This document shows, in pieces, positions 1 through 7,500 of a DNA stretch of 9,550 nucleotides. The DNA is from Crenotrichaceae bacterium. Lineage in GTDB: Bacteria; Pseudomonadota; Gammaproteobacteria; Methylococcales; DRLZ01. The notes beneath the pieces are model-generated. The model was not told the origin of the DNA. It ran no database searches and saw only the letters and a program-made list of their open reading frames with translations. Where the stretch lies: positions 1-9,550 of the forward strand of contig DRLZ01000274.1 in assembly GCA_011322755.1 (NCBI GenBank), in the 5' to 3' direction. The stretch's first letter is position 1; every line of letters starts with the position of its first letter. The translations under genes and the position numbers were made by a program.

Positions 1-28
1 ACCAACACCAACACCAACACCAACACCA
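1..28 (+). repeat. Hexanucleotide tandem repeat encoding Pro-Thr
   Basis: Four exact copies of ACCAAC plus a partial fifth run from the left edge. In the reading frame they give alternating CCA (Pro) and ACA (Thr) codons. The unit is six bases, so gain or loss of copies changes linker length without breaking the frame. The array may continue to the left of the window. Confidence 0.9.
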
Positions 29-565
29 GTAGTTGATGGGGTAATCATAGTCGATCCTGCTGCGAACGAACGTACGATTCTTCCTGATTGTGTGAACGGT
101 ATTTCATTTACAAGTTTTGGTCCTTCATGTTTTGTTGGTTCTGATGGTGTAAGTGCTGGTGAACTATATGCAGTCGCTTATGATTTCAAAACGAATATCG
201 GTGCGTTTTCTGGTGATTTTGTAATGGATGAAACAGGCCGCGGAGGATATGATCTTGCCTTGTCAACAACACCAGGCGATATGAATCCTCCTAGCGAAGG
301 GTGTAAAAGCCTGTTTGGTGGATTTGGGCAAATCACTTATGTCGATACATTACAAGCGAATGCCTTATCTGCAACTACAAGGAGAATTGGAGGTCGGCGT
401 GGTGTTACAACTGACCCGCTTAAAGGCTTGTGCGTCGTTGATCCAGCGCAGACTTATTATCTGAATGTTCGTGTTGTTGATCAGCGTTGTAATGCATTAA
501 ATTCATCAACACAAAAATGTTCACCAATTATTTTACAAGACGGCGCAAACTTGAATTTAAGATAA
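2..565 (+). CDS. C-terminal part of a probably exported protein with a Pro-Thr linker (5' partial)
   Basis: The reading frame is open from base 2, so the gene starts left of the window; the GTG at 92 is only an internal codon. It opens with four and a half Pro-Thr units, the kind of flexible linker that joins domains of secreted or surface proteins. About 178 residues follow, with cysteines in short contexts LPDC, GPSCF, EGCKS, KGLCV, DQRC and QKCSP. The even number (six) fits disulphides outside the cytoplasm. The stretch with LALSTTPGD, then a spaced Cys, then a late TYYLNV followed by two Cys resembles, from memory, C-terminal domains of uncharacterised gammaproteobacterial exported proteins. 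That resemblance is unverified. No catalytic motif is recognised and no function is assigned. The gene ends at TAA 563-565 and has its own terminator. Coding status is well supported; identity is not. Confidence 0.75.
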   Translation, partial: PTPTPTPTPVVDGVIIVDPAANERTILPDCVNGISFTSFGPSCFVGSDGVSAGELYAVAYDFKTNIGAFSGDFVMDETGRGGYDLALSTTPGDMNPPSEGCKSLFGGFGQITYVDTLQANALSATTRRIGGRRGVTTDPLKGLCVVDPAQTYYLNVRVVDQRCNALNSSTQKCSPIILQDGANLNLR

Positions 566-573
566 GCTGTCAT

Positions 574-603
574 GTAACTAGATAGTCAGTCTATCTGGGT
601 TAC
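574..603 (+). other. Hairpin just after the stop codon
   Basis: GTAAC at 574-578 pairs with GTTAC at 599-603, and AGATAG at 580-585 pairs with CTATCT at 591-596, leaving a five-base loop. A T-G wobble and one bulged G join the two helices. No T-run follows directly. It sits between the stop codon at 565 and the stronger terminator, so it may protect the transcript's 3' end. The role is inferred. Confidence 0.5.
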
Positions 604-608
604 TACTG

Positions 609-646
609 AAGCTGTGCAGAGTCTATATTTCTGCACAGCTTTTTTT
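609..646 (+). terminator. Rho-independent terminator of the first gene
   Basis: A perfect 12-bp stem (AAGCTGTGCAGA at 609-620 with TCTGCACAGCTT at 630-641) closes a nine-base loop and is followed by an uninterrupted T-run to 646. On the minus strand no T-run follows the stem, so it is a good terminator only for the rightward gene. Confidence 0.9.
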
Positions 647-687
647 ATGTGTGATACAAGTACGGGATAGACTTTTTGCGTGTCGAG

Positions 688-1443
688 TTATGATTGACTT
701 TTGACTGTCTTTCCAGGTTCTGAAGTTTGATTCAAAAGCTGGGTGACAAGATGGTTCCAGGTGATGTTTCCATTTGAACACAAGGATTGATCATAATCTT
801 TTTTGGAAAACAGCGCCCAGACTTGACGAGGGTGTTTCCAGTCAAGCACCTGGAAACCCAGATCGCATTCATCTGCCAGTGATGCGATGGTTTCGGTTTT
901 ATATTTAACACAATGAGGGTACACCCAGCCATCACCTTCAAAGTCCTGTTCATCAAGTACAAAAGTTGCCAGTAATGCACCATTATCTGCAAGGTGGTTT
1001 GCAGACAGCTTCAACCAGTGAGTAATTAAATCTTTTCCACAGTGGCTGAAAATGGATTGTGCAATGGCATAATCAATGTTTAATGATTGGTTGAACTCCT
1101 GCATTTCGACATCAAAGCAAAATGTCGGTTTTTTTATATTAATGAGATTCCTGCCAGTTTCGTTTTTAATACCATCATTGACTAACCAGCGGTTTGGTTC
1201 TACACCAAAATAGTTTCCTTGATTTAAATAGGGAATGAGCAGTCGTCCGATGCGTAAAGAACCGCAACCAATATCCAGAACACGATGATGTTGTCGCAAG
1301 CCAAGACTGGTGAGCAGATTGAATACCATTGCCGAAATTAAATCATAGTCATGCGGAGGTCCAACATAGGCTCTGTAATGCTCATCGCCAGCTTTCAAGC
1401 CGATGCCGAGGGGGTTTGAAGTCGATTTGTTTTTAAATAACAT
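688..1443 (-). CDS. Class I SAM-dependent methyltransferase
   Basis: This is a 251-residue cytoplasmic protein with a Rossmann-type methyltransferase core. Motif I is VLDIGCGSLRIG at residues 55-66, the glycine-rich S-adenosylmethionine loop. The acidic residue ending the second strand is E82 in YFGVEPN. The lead-in GPPHDYDLISAMVFNLL (residues 29-44) and the RIGRLLIPYL segment after motif I recall a widespread family of small methyltransferases, often found near glycan or polysaccharide genes, whose substrates are mostly unknown. No glycan genes are visible here, so the acceptor cannot be named. An in-frame TGA lies 12 bases before the ATG at 1443, so translation cannot start upstream. No clear Shine-Dalgarno sequence is seen. 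The gene stands alone, back to back with the isomerase gene, and ends 42 bases from the terminator of the first gene. Confidence 0.88.
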   Translation of the reverse strand: MLFKNKSTSNPLGIGLKAGDEHYRAYVGPPHDYDLISAMVFNLLTSLGLRQHHRVLDIGCGSLRIGRLLIPYLNQGNYFGVEPNRWLVNDGIKNETGRNLINIKKPTFCFDVEMQEFNQSLNIDYAIAQSIFSHCGKDLITHWLKLSANHLADNGALLATFVLDEQDFEGDGWVYPHCVKYKTETIASLADECDLGFQVLDWKHPRQVWALFSKKDYDQSLCSNGNITWNHLVTQLLNQTSEPGKTVKSQS

Positions 1444-1540
1444 GTTTGAATTTCATGTAGGTGTTGTGGCGAGATGAGTCGCGTGAAATTTTGTTGTGTT
1501 CAGTCAATTCGGCGGTTAATGAACCCTGACCAGCAAATAC

Positions 1541-1569
1541 CTGTCAGACAGGGTGTTTTTGTATATAAT
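1541..1569 (+). promoter_or_regulatory. Candidate sigma-70 promoter of the isomerase gene
   Basis: A perfect TATAAT (1564-1569) lies 17 bases after CTGTCA (1541-1546), which matches four of six consensus -35 bases. It is 33 bases before the start codon, leaving a short leader that includes the strong Shine-Dalgarno sequence. Confidence 0.55.
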
Positions 1570-1588
1570 TTTGTGTCACAGAATATCA

Positions 1589-1594
1589 AGGAGG
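1589..1594 (+). promoter_or_regulatory. Strong Shine-Dalgarno sequence that fixes the isomerase start
   Basis: AGGAGG lies seven bases before the ATG at 1602, an ideal spacing. The in-frame GTG at 1596 is only one base away from it and would be too close, so ATG 1602 is preferred. Confidence 0.85.
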
Positions 1595-1601
1595 TGTGTT
1601 A

Positions 1602-2531
1602 ATGCGTTTGTTTTATCTGTTTGTCTGTATTGTATCACTGCTGGGTTGTGTTACTAAAAAAGACACAATTGCCGATCATTCTCAGGATGAAAAGACAGTT
1701 GGTTATCTGATCAAATCACCATCAGGTGTGATATTGACAGCTGATGATGTTGTAACAACACTCAGCGCAGCACCTCCCGGTGCAAAACAAAGCATCCTCG
1801 GGAATGGTGAGAGCTTTATGAAATTTGCGACAAATCAATATATTTCAAAGCAGTTTGTTGATTATGCGATCAAGCATCAACTGGATCAAGATCCTGAAAT
1901 TGTTGCTAAACTGCGAGATTACCGTAATCGCTTGCTGTCGAATGCAGCTGTGGACCATTATGTTTCCTTACAAGCACTACCTGATTTTACACAATTGGCG
2001 CGTGAGCGCTATTTGATCAAGCGCGACAAATACAGGGCTCCTGAGAAACTTCTGTTATCGCATATCCTGATTCGTGCCGGTGACAAGCATTCTGATGACG
2101 AAGCCAGGAAAATTGCAACAAAGGTTTATGAGAAAGCAAAACAGGGTAAAGATTTTGCAGAACTTGCAGTTGAATATTCAGAAGATTCCAGTTCTGCAAA
2201 AGGTGGTGATTTGGGCTGGGTAAAAAAAGGTCAGATGATTAAGCCTTTTGAATCAGCCGCTTTCAACCTTCAGAAGTCCGGAGATGTCAGTGAGGTGATC
2301 AAGACACGCTATGGATATCATATTATCAAGCTGTTAGGGAAGAAACCGGAAAGACAGCTTGAATTTGATGAAGTGAAACCACAAATCATACAAGCACTGG
2401 AAGCTGAACATAAAAAAGAGTTACAGTCTCAACTGTTGTTACAACATGACATCAATGAGCAGACTGATGTTAATGCCGATGCGATCTCAAAACTGTATGT
2501 GAGACTCAAAAACTCTCTGAAGAAAAAATAG
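1602..2531 (+). CDS. Parvulin-type peptidyl-prolyl cis-trans isomerase, lipoprotein
   Basis: This 309-residue protein should catalyse cis-trans isomerisation of X-Pro bonds and act as a folding chaperone in the periplasm. The N-terminus is a lipoprotein signal: hydrophobic residues 3-15 end in the lipobox LLGC, making Cys16 the lipidated residue. Val at +2 is not the Asp inner-membrane retention signal, so outer-membrane anchoring is likely. Residues about 30-145 are helical and charged, like the N-terminal chaperone region of SurA/PrsA-type proteins. The parvulin (Rotamase) domain spans about 150-245, with HILI at 154-157, then FAELAVEYSEDSSSAKGGDLGW, then YGYHIIKL with H240. A lysine-rich helical tail follows. 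The lipid-anchored layout recalls Gram-positive PrsA and the EpsD-type isomerases of polysaccharide loci, but no exosortase genes are seen. It converges on prfB. Confidence 0.9.
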   Translation: MRLFYLFVCIVSLLGCVTKKDTIADHSQDEKTVGYLIKSPSGVILTADDVVTTLSAAPPGAKQSILGNGESFMKFATNQYISKQFVDYAIKHQLDQDPEIVAKLRDYRNRLLSNAAVDHYVSLQALPDFTQLARERYLIKRDKYRAPEKLLLSHILIRAGDKHSDDEARKIATKVYEKAKQGKDFAELAVEYSEDSSSAKGGDLGWVKKGQMIKPFESAAFNLQKSGDVSEVIKTRYGYHIIKLLGKKPERQLEFDEVKPQIIQALEAEHKKELQSQLLLQHDINEQTDVNADAISKLYVRLKNSLKKK

Positions 2532-2571
2532 CATTAGAAATGCACGGCGATTGCATTGATTGTAATCGCCG
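2531..2571. terminator. Probable bidirectional terminator between convergent genes
   Basis: CGGCGATTGCA (2545-2555) pairs with TGTAATCGCCG (2561-2571) through 11 bp with one wobble and a five-base loop. A second small hairpin, GCATT/AATGC at 2531-2543, adjoins it; read on the minus strand it is followed by TATTTTTTC. The pair fills the 47-base gap between the isomerase and prfB stop codons. There is no strong T-run on the plus strand, so termination is better supported for prfB than for the isomerase. Confidence 0.6.
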
Positions 2572-2578
2572 ATTGCTC

Positions 2579-3674
2579 TTACAAACCAGCTTTGAGGCTG
2601 GCTTCGATAAATTGATCCAGATCGCCATCCAGCACAGCCTGGGTATTACCGGTTTCGACTCCGGTACGCAGGTCTTTGATACGTGATTGATCGAGCACAT
2701 ACGAGCGGATCTGGCTGCCCCAGCCGATATCCGACTTGCTGTCTTCAAGCTCTTGCTGCTCGCTATTGCGTTTTTGCAATTCCAGCTCGTACAATTTGGC
2801 TTTGAGCTGTTTCATTGCTGTTGCCTTGTTTTTATGCTGGGAACGGTCATTCTGACATTGCACAACTGTGTTGGTTGGTAGATGGGTGATACGTACGGCT
2901 GATTCGGTACGATTGACGTGTTGTCCACCAGCGCCGCTGGCACGATACACGTCAATACGTAAATCAGCCGGATTGATATCGATGTCCAGGTCGTCATCGA
3001 TTTCGGGTGAACAGAATACAGCTGCAAACGAGGTGTGGCGTCGATTACCCGAATCAAATGGCGATTTCCTTACCAGACGATGGACTCCGGTTTCAGTCCG
3101 CAGCCAGCCGAATGCGTAATCGCCTTCAAATTTAATGGTTGCACTTTTGATGCCGGCGACTTCTCCGGGAGAGGCTTCAATCAACTCGGTTTTGAAACCT
3201 TTACGTTCTCCCCAGCGCAGAAACATGCGTAACAGCATCTCAGCCCAGTCCTGGGCTTCAGTGCCGCCAGAGCCAGACTGTATATCAAGAAAAGCATTAT
3301 TGGCATCCATCTCACCAGAGAACATTCGCTGGAATTCAAGCGCGACAACTTTGGCCTCGATGCCGGGTAAATCATTGGCAACCTCAGCAATTGATTCCTC
3401 GTCATTTTCTTCAATTGCCATGGTCATCAATTCACTGCAGTCGTCCAGCGATTGGTCTAATTCAATGATTGTATTGACAATATCCTCAAGCTGACCGCGT
3501 TCGCGACCCAGTGACTGGGCTTGTTCATGGTTTTCCCATATTTTGGGATCTTCAAGTTCCCTGAGTATTTCAGTGAGTCGCTCTGACTTGGTTTCGAAGT
3601 CAAAGATACCCCCTAAGAGACTCTGTGCGGGTTTTCAAATCCTGAATCAGTGCATTGATTTGATTGATTTCCAT
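2579..3674 (-). CDS. prfB: Peptide chain release factor 2 (with programmed +1 frameshift)
   Basis: RF2 recognises UGA and UAA in the ribosomal A site and triggers peptidyl-tRNA hydrolysis. The gene begins at ATG 3674-3672 and reads 24 codons (MEINQINALIQ..., ending RGYL). It then meets UGA at 3602-3600. A +1 shift there continues in the next frame (DFETKSERL...) to TAA 2581-2579, giving 364 residues; E. coli RF2 has 365. The anticodon-like SPF tripeptide is at 204-206 and the catalytic GGQ at 249-251 within SGAGGQHVN. The C-terminus GSLDQFIEASLKAGL of E. coli is matched almost exactly. Residue 245, equivalent to E. coli position 246, is Ala, not the Thr of E. coli K-12. GNTQAV replaces the usual RNTQAV near the end. 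The Shine-Dalgarno sequence is weak (GGAAG, 11 bases upstream). Without the shift only the C-terminal 283 residues appear as an ORF. Confidence 0.97.
3599..3614 (-). promoter_or_regulatory. prfB: Programmed +1 frameshift site of prfB
   Basis: Reading the minus strand, the Shine-Dalgarno-like AGGGGG (3614-3609) is followed by TAT CTT TGA C (3608-3599). The ribosome pauses at the UGA (3602-3600) when RF2 is scarce, and tRNA-Leu on CUU slips forward to UUU, reading GAC next. When RF2 is plentiful it terminates at the UGA, so RF2 limits its own synthesis. As I recall the E. coli site, the 16 bases here are identical to it, including spacing. The UGA is codon 25 here and codon 26 in E. coli. Confidence 0.96.
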
Positions 3675-3853
3675 GTCGTTCTACGCTTCCTTGGTTGAAA
3701 TAATGTGAAGAGATCGGGAATAAATATACTGCGGGTTATTATAAACCAGCACAAAGATTGATTGCTGACAATATCGGCAATGTGTCCGGTTTGAATTGAC
3801 CTGGACAGTTGGGTAATGACGGAGAAAACAAATGATAAAAATTGTCGGATCTA
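3675..3853. other. Intergenic region between prfB and the exported-protein gene
   Basis: These 179 bases hold the candidate prfB -10 element and a hairpin at 3783-3807: TGTCCGGT pairs with ACC-GGACA across one bulged T. The hairpin has no T-run on either strand, so it is not a convincing terminator for the gene ending at 3854. No other gene is seen. Confidence 0.5.
3738..3743 (-). promoter_or_regulatory. Candidate -10 element of a prfB promoter
   Basis: A perfect TATAAT reads on the minus strand 63 bases before the prfB start codon. The best -35-like hexamer, TTGTCA, is 22 bases upstream, too far for a normal spacer, and nothing closer fits. The call therefore rests on the -10 alone. Confidence 0.35.
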
Positions 3854-4441
3854 TTAATACCTGTTTACCGCGGGAACAACCCGGTATTGATATGCAACAG
3901 GATCGTTATATCTAGGTGACGAAACTGGAAACGCAGTGACCTGAACGCGTATCATCCGCTTGGGATAATAATTCAGTGTTGCATAATATTCCCGCCCACG
4001 GTAAAGATAACAAATCCGGTAATAGCGTACGCGTTGTCCAATCCAGTTAGGTTCACAGTTGTTGTATTGATAGTGAGGTTGCTGGGATTGGCGTTGTTGC
4101 TGGTAGCGTTGTTTCGGGGTGAGGTGTTGACCTGAAAAACGGCGTCCTTCAGCTTGTTCAAGATGATAGCGAACAGCATCACTGACACCCAGCGGATTAT
4201 TGTTGGTCAATGGATAGCCCGAATTGTAACTGTTTTGAGCACAATCTGATGGTGAATAGGGGATGCGTTCCAAATTTGTTTCAACGTCCACACGAACAAG
4301 TTGAGCCCAGTCGTACCAACTTTGTGCATGTTGATCATTTTGCGGGCGATGATGTCTGGATGCCGCAACCAGAGATTGACTACACAGTAATAGTAGCGCC
4401 AGCAGGTTTACAATTCGTTTGTTATGTTTGACTATTCGCAT
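3854..4441 (-). CDS. Exported Tyr/Gln-rich protein of unknown function
   Basis: The frame is open further upstream to a GTG at 4501, but ATG 4441 puts a textbook signal peptide at the N-terminus: basic MRIVKHNKR, then a hydrophobic core, then SLVAAS with cleavage near residue 26 or 27. The protein is then 195 residues, exported by Sec and cut by signal peptidase I. Leu precedes the Cys at residue 20, so it is not a lipobox. The mature part has a low-complexity Gln/Arg/Tyr stretch at about 108-127 and three cysteines (67, 129, 144). Residues 133-173 (WIGQRVRYYRICYLYRGREY...RVQVTAFPV) resemble the tail I recall on Gram-negative glycine-zipper envelope proteins, with pattern V-x-Y-x-Y-x-G-R-x-Y followed by P-x-x-x-I-R-V-x-V. 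The glycine zipper itself is absent. It lies 98 bases after lhr, with a weak TACAAT -10 candidate at 4476-4471. No function is assigned. Confidence 0.8.
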   Translation of the reverse strand: MRIVKHNKRIVNLLALLLLCSQSLVAASRHHRPQNDQHAQSWYDWAQLVRVDVETNLERIPYSPSDCAQNSYNSGYPLTNNNPLGVSDAVRYHLEQAEGRRFSGQHLTPKQRYQQQRQSQQPHYQYNNCEPNWIGQRVRYYRICYLYRGREYYATLNYYPKRMIRVQVTAFPVSSPRYNDPVAYQYRVVPAVNRY

Positions 4442-4539
4442 TGACGGATCGCTCAGCTTCCATGTCGAAGATTGTATGGATGCGATCAGGATAACAGACA
4501 CGAATGAATTGCTGGTGAATGCCTTGTGTATTGATAAAG

Positions 4540-7500
4540 TTATTGATATTGAAGACTGGATGGTTGGTGTGGAATAACAGTATTACGAATCAGGCTGTTT
4601 TGAATATCCCATTGCTTTTCCTGCTTGACATCAGTTAGAAAGACCACGTTATTACCAGTAAGACTGGCAATAGCCTTGCCTTGTTGAAACAAAATACGGT
4701 TGCCGGGGACGGCGCTGATTTTTTCTTCAGCTGTGAGTATTCCAACCAGGTTGAGAGGATCTGTAGCATTGATGATAATTGATTCCGGGTGGGTGTCCGT
4801 TGCCGATTGTTTTTGCAATTGTTGCACAGCCTCAGGAAGCGCGAATTGCTGACCGTATTGGCCATTGACAAAGCGGCCACAGCGAATTTCTCCGCTCCAT
4901 TCCATGCGTTGCAGTATGGGCAGGAGTTGCTGCCATTTGTTGTGGCAAATTTCGCGTGTTAATAGTGTTTTGAAGATGATACCGTAGCGTTGCAGTAAGC
5001 TGCGGGCCAGGTAGTTTAAGTCTGCATCGTTTGTTGTTGAGCTTGCTTTATTTAGCTGACTATCAGCAAACAGAATGCTCCATCGCCCGCCTGCAGCCAG
5101 TATGGGTTTGTGTTTTTTATTGCGACTGACAGGTTTGGCAAGCAAGCGGGTTAAGCCAGAAAACTGGTCACAACTGATGAGTCCCAGAGCAACCAGTTCA
5201 CCAAGCGCATTATCCAGTTGTGATTGTAAAAAGCCGCTGCTGGTTTGTAGTTGATCATAGAACAAAGCGCCTTTATCCTGGATGATGCTGATTAATTGTT
5301 GTGCGCTTGCAGATGGCTGAACACGGTGGTTTGATGATACGCAGGATTGCCAGTGTTGAAGAGCATGTCGGGGAACAAAGGTAATCGGCGTATGGCTCGT
5401 CAGTGTATGCGAGCCTGTCGAATTGTCCAGCCTGAGCCATTGGTATTGCCCGGATGAAGTCAGGGAATCCAGCCAGAACATCAAGTCGCTGAAATCGGTG
5501 ATGCGATTGTTGATGAGAGATTGCTGCCAGACACTCATTGGGGCTTGATAACCTTGCAGTTGATCAAGAATTAGACTTAGCGTTTGTGCGCCTCGATATT
5601 GGTGATTTGCCGTCAGATGTTGCCAGTCAAACAAAAAGCTGAAAAAGTCAGTGGTACTAACTGATTGTACTGTTTTACGTTTGAGCTGGATTGCGTGGCG
5701 ATGGCTGGTATTGAGCAGACTGCGTTCACACCATTCGGTAATGGTTTTGGTTTGCTCGTTTGAGCTGTTCCAGTGTCCACGTAACACATAGCCTTCATTT
5801 TCCAGCTGCAGCAAGGCGTTGTTTGCATCGACAATGCTGATGTCCAGTGAGTGTGCGAGTTGCTCTGTATTCAGTGGAGCGCTTGTTGCCAGTCTGCTGC
5901 GTAAAATATTGACAATGGCTGTTTTGCGGTCCAGTGCGGTGTCTATGAGATCTATTGGCAGTAACAACTCCGGATTGTGTTGATATTGCGGATGAATGCT
6001 GCGCATTTCATCCAGGCGTTGTGCGCTAACCCAGAACATTTGCGCACGTCCGGGTTTAATTAAACGGGTAGCGCGACCTTGGCGTAACAAGACATCAAAA
6101 ACAATTCCCCAGTCTTGCTCCAGCTCTGAAGGTATGCTGACAAAACCCTGACTGTCCAGTAAATCGCACAGTTCATCTGCTGTGCGAATGCTCGGTTTGC
6201 GCCGTTGTACGGCTTGCTGAATTGCGTGTGGGTCAACACGGCTTAAATCACCGACCCGCTCTGGATTAAGCCACGTTTTGCTGCTGGCTGCACGGGTGCG
6301 GCGTTCTTCTGCCGGAGCGCCATCCAGAAACGCATAATTGGAGGCAGTGAGAATCTCGGCTGCCAGTGGTGATGGTTCGATAACGTCTTTTGCTATTACT
6401 TGCATGGAGCCGTTTTCCAGCGCTTGCAGTATCTCAATCAAGCGTGACAGGTTCATGGCTTCGGTTAAACAGTCTTTAATTGTTTGCTCTACCAGTGGGT
6501 GATCTGGTATTTCGCGGTCACCTTGAATATTTTCCAGACATGCAAGTTGTTCGGGAAAGATTGCAGTGACCAAATCCTCGGCCTGCATTCTTAACAGATA
6601 AGGCGGTGTTTTTTTACCACCTTGAAAACGTTTGATAGCCAGCGCACAACTGGCATTCCAGCGCCAGCGCACCGTAAACATGGGTGAATCTAGCATCGCC
6701 TGGATTAAAAGAGTGCGGACAGTGGATGAGTGTAGATAGCGAGCAACTGTTTCCAGCTCAAAACTCTGGTTGGTGCCCAGTGACAAAATAATCGCGTTTT
6801 CGGTTGCAGCTGCCTGTAGTTCAAAATTGAACGAGCGGCAAAAATTCTTACGCAGCGCCAGACCCCAGGCGCGATTCACGGAGCTGCCAAAAGGCGCATG
6901 TAAAATAAGCTGCATTCCGCCGCTATTATCAAAAAATCGTTCCAGTATCAAAGTGTTGTGGTTGGGCAGGCAGCCCAGCGCTCGATGCGCAGCGCACAGG
7001 TAATTGGCTGCTTGCTGTGCAGCTGATTGCGATATGTTATTTGAATCTGCTGAATCAGCAAGCAGTTGTGTCAGTGGTTCTACGTTGTTTTCACTGGCTT
7101 GGAGTTGGTGCTGGGCTGAGCTGAATAATGCGCAAACAGCGATGGATAATTCATGCGTGCGACCCGGCGCTTCTCCAAACCAGAATGGTATTGTTGGAGG
7201 TGTATTCCCGGCATCGGCAACACGTAGTTTATCGCGCTCTATTCGCAGGATTTTCCAACTGCTATTACCCAGCTGGAAGATATCTCCTGACAGGCTTTCG
7301 ATGGCAAAATCTTCATCAACTGTGCCAATAAATTCCTCGCCTGGCTCCAGTATGACACGATATTCAGCTGTATCAGGAATTGCACCGCCGCATGTAATCG
7401 CAGTTAAACGAGCGCCACGGCGGGCGCGAAGTCGATGGTTTATTCTATCCCAGTGCAGGTAGGCGCTGCGTTGACCGCGTTGTGTTGTAAAGCCTTCTGC

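Noticed and set aside
1449..1490. AATTTCATG/CGTGAAATT inverted repeat upstream of the methyltransferase, a possible operator
   Set aside because: The arms are 24 bases apart, AT-rich and contain a wobble; there is no repeat of the motif elsewhere and no regulator gene nearby.
1523..1560. ACCCTG/CAGGGT inverted repeat followed by GTTTTT, looking like a terminator
   Set aside because: The stem is only 6 bp with a 20-base loop, it overlaps the candidate -35 element, and there is no rightward gene upstream that is not already terminated at 646.
2868..3494. Several plus-strand ORFs opposite prfB
   Set aside because: All are antisense to well-conserved RF2 sequence and have no start signals or recognisable protein features.
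3783..3807. Hairpin as terminator of the exported-protein gene
   Set aside because: It has a bulge and no T-run on either strand.
3832..3915. Small plus-strand ORF (27 codons) with a GGAG nine bases upstream
   Set aside because: It overlaps the 3' end of the exported-protein gene in antisense, has no recognisable features, and a chance ORF of this size is expected.
7004..7462. 152-codon plus-strand ORF inside lhr
   Set aside because: It lies wholly antisense to the conserved helicase core, with low-complexity Ser/Arg/Ala composition typical of a shadow frame.
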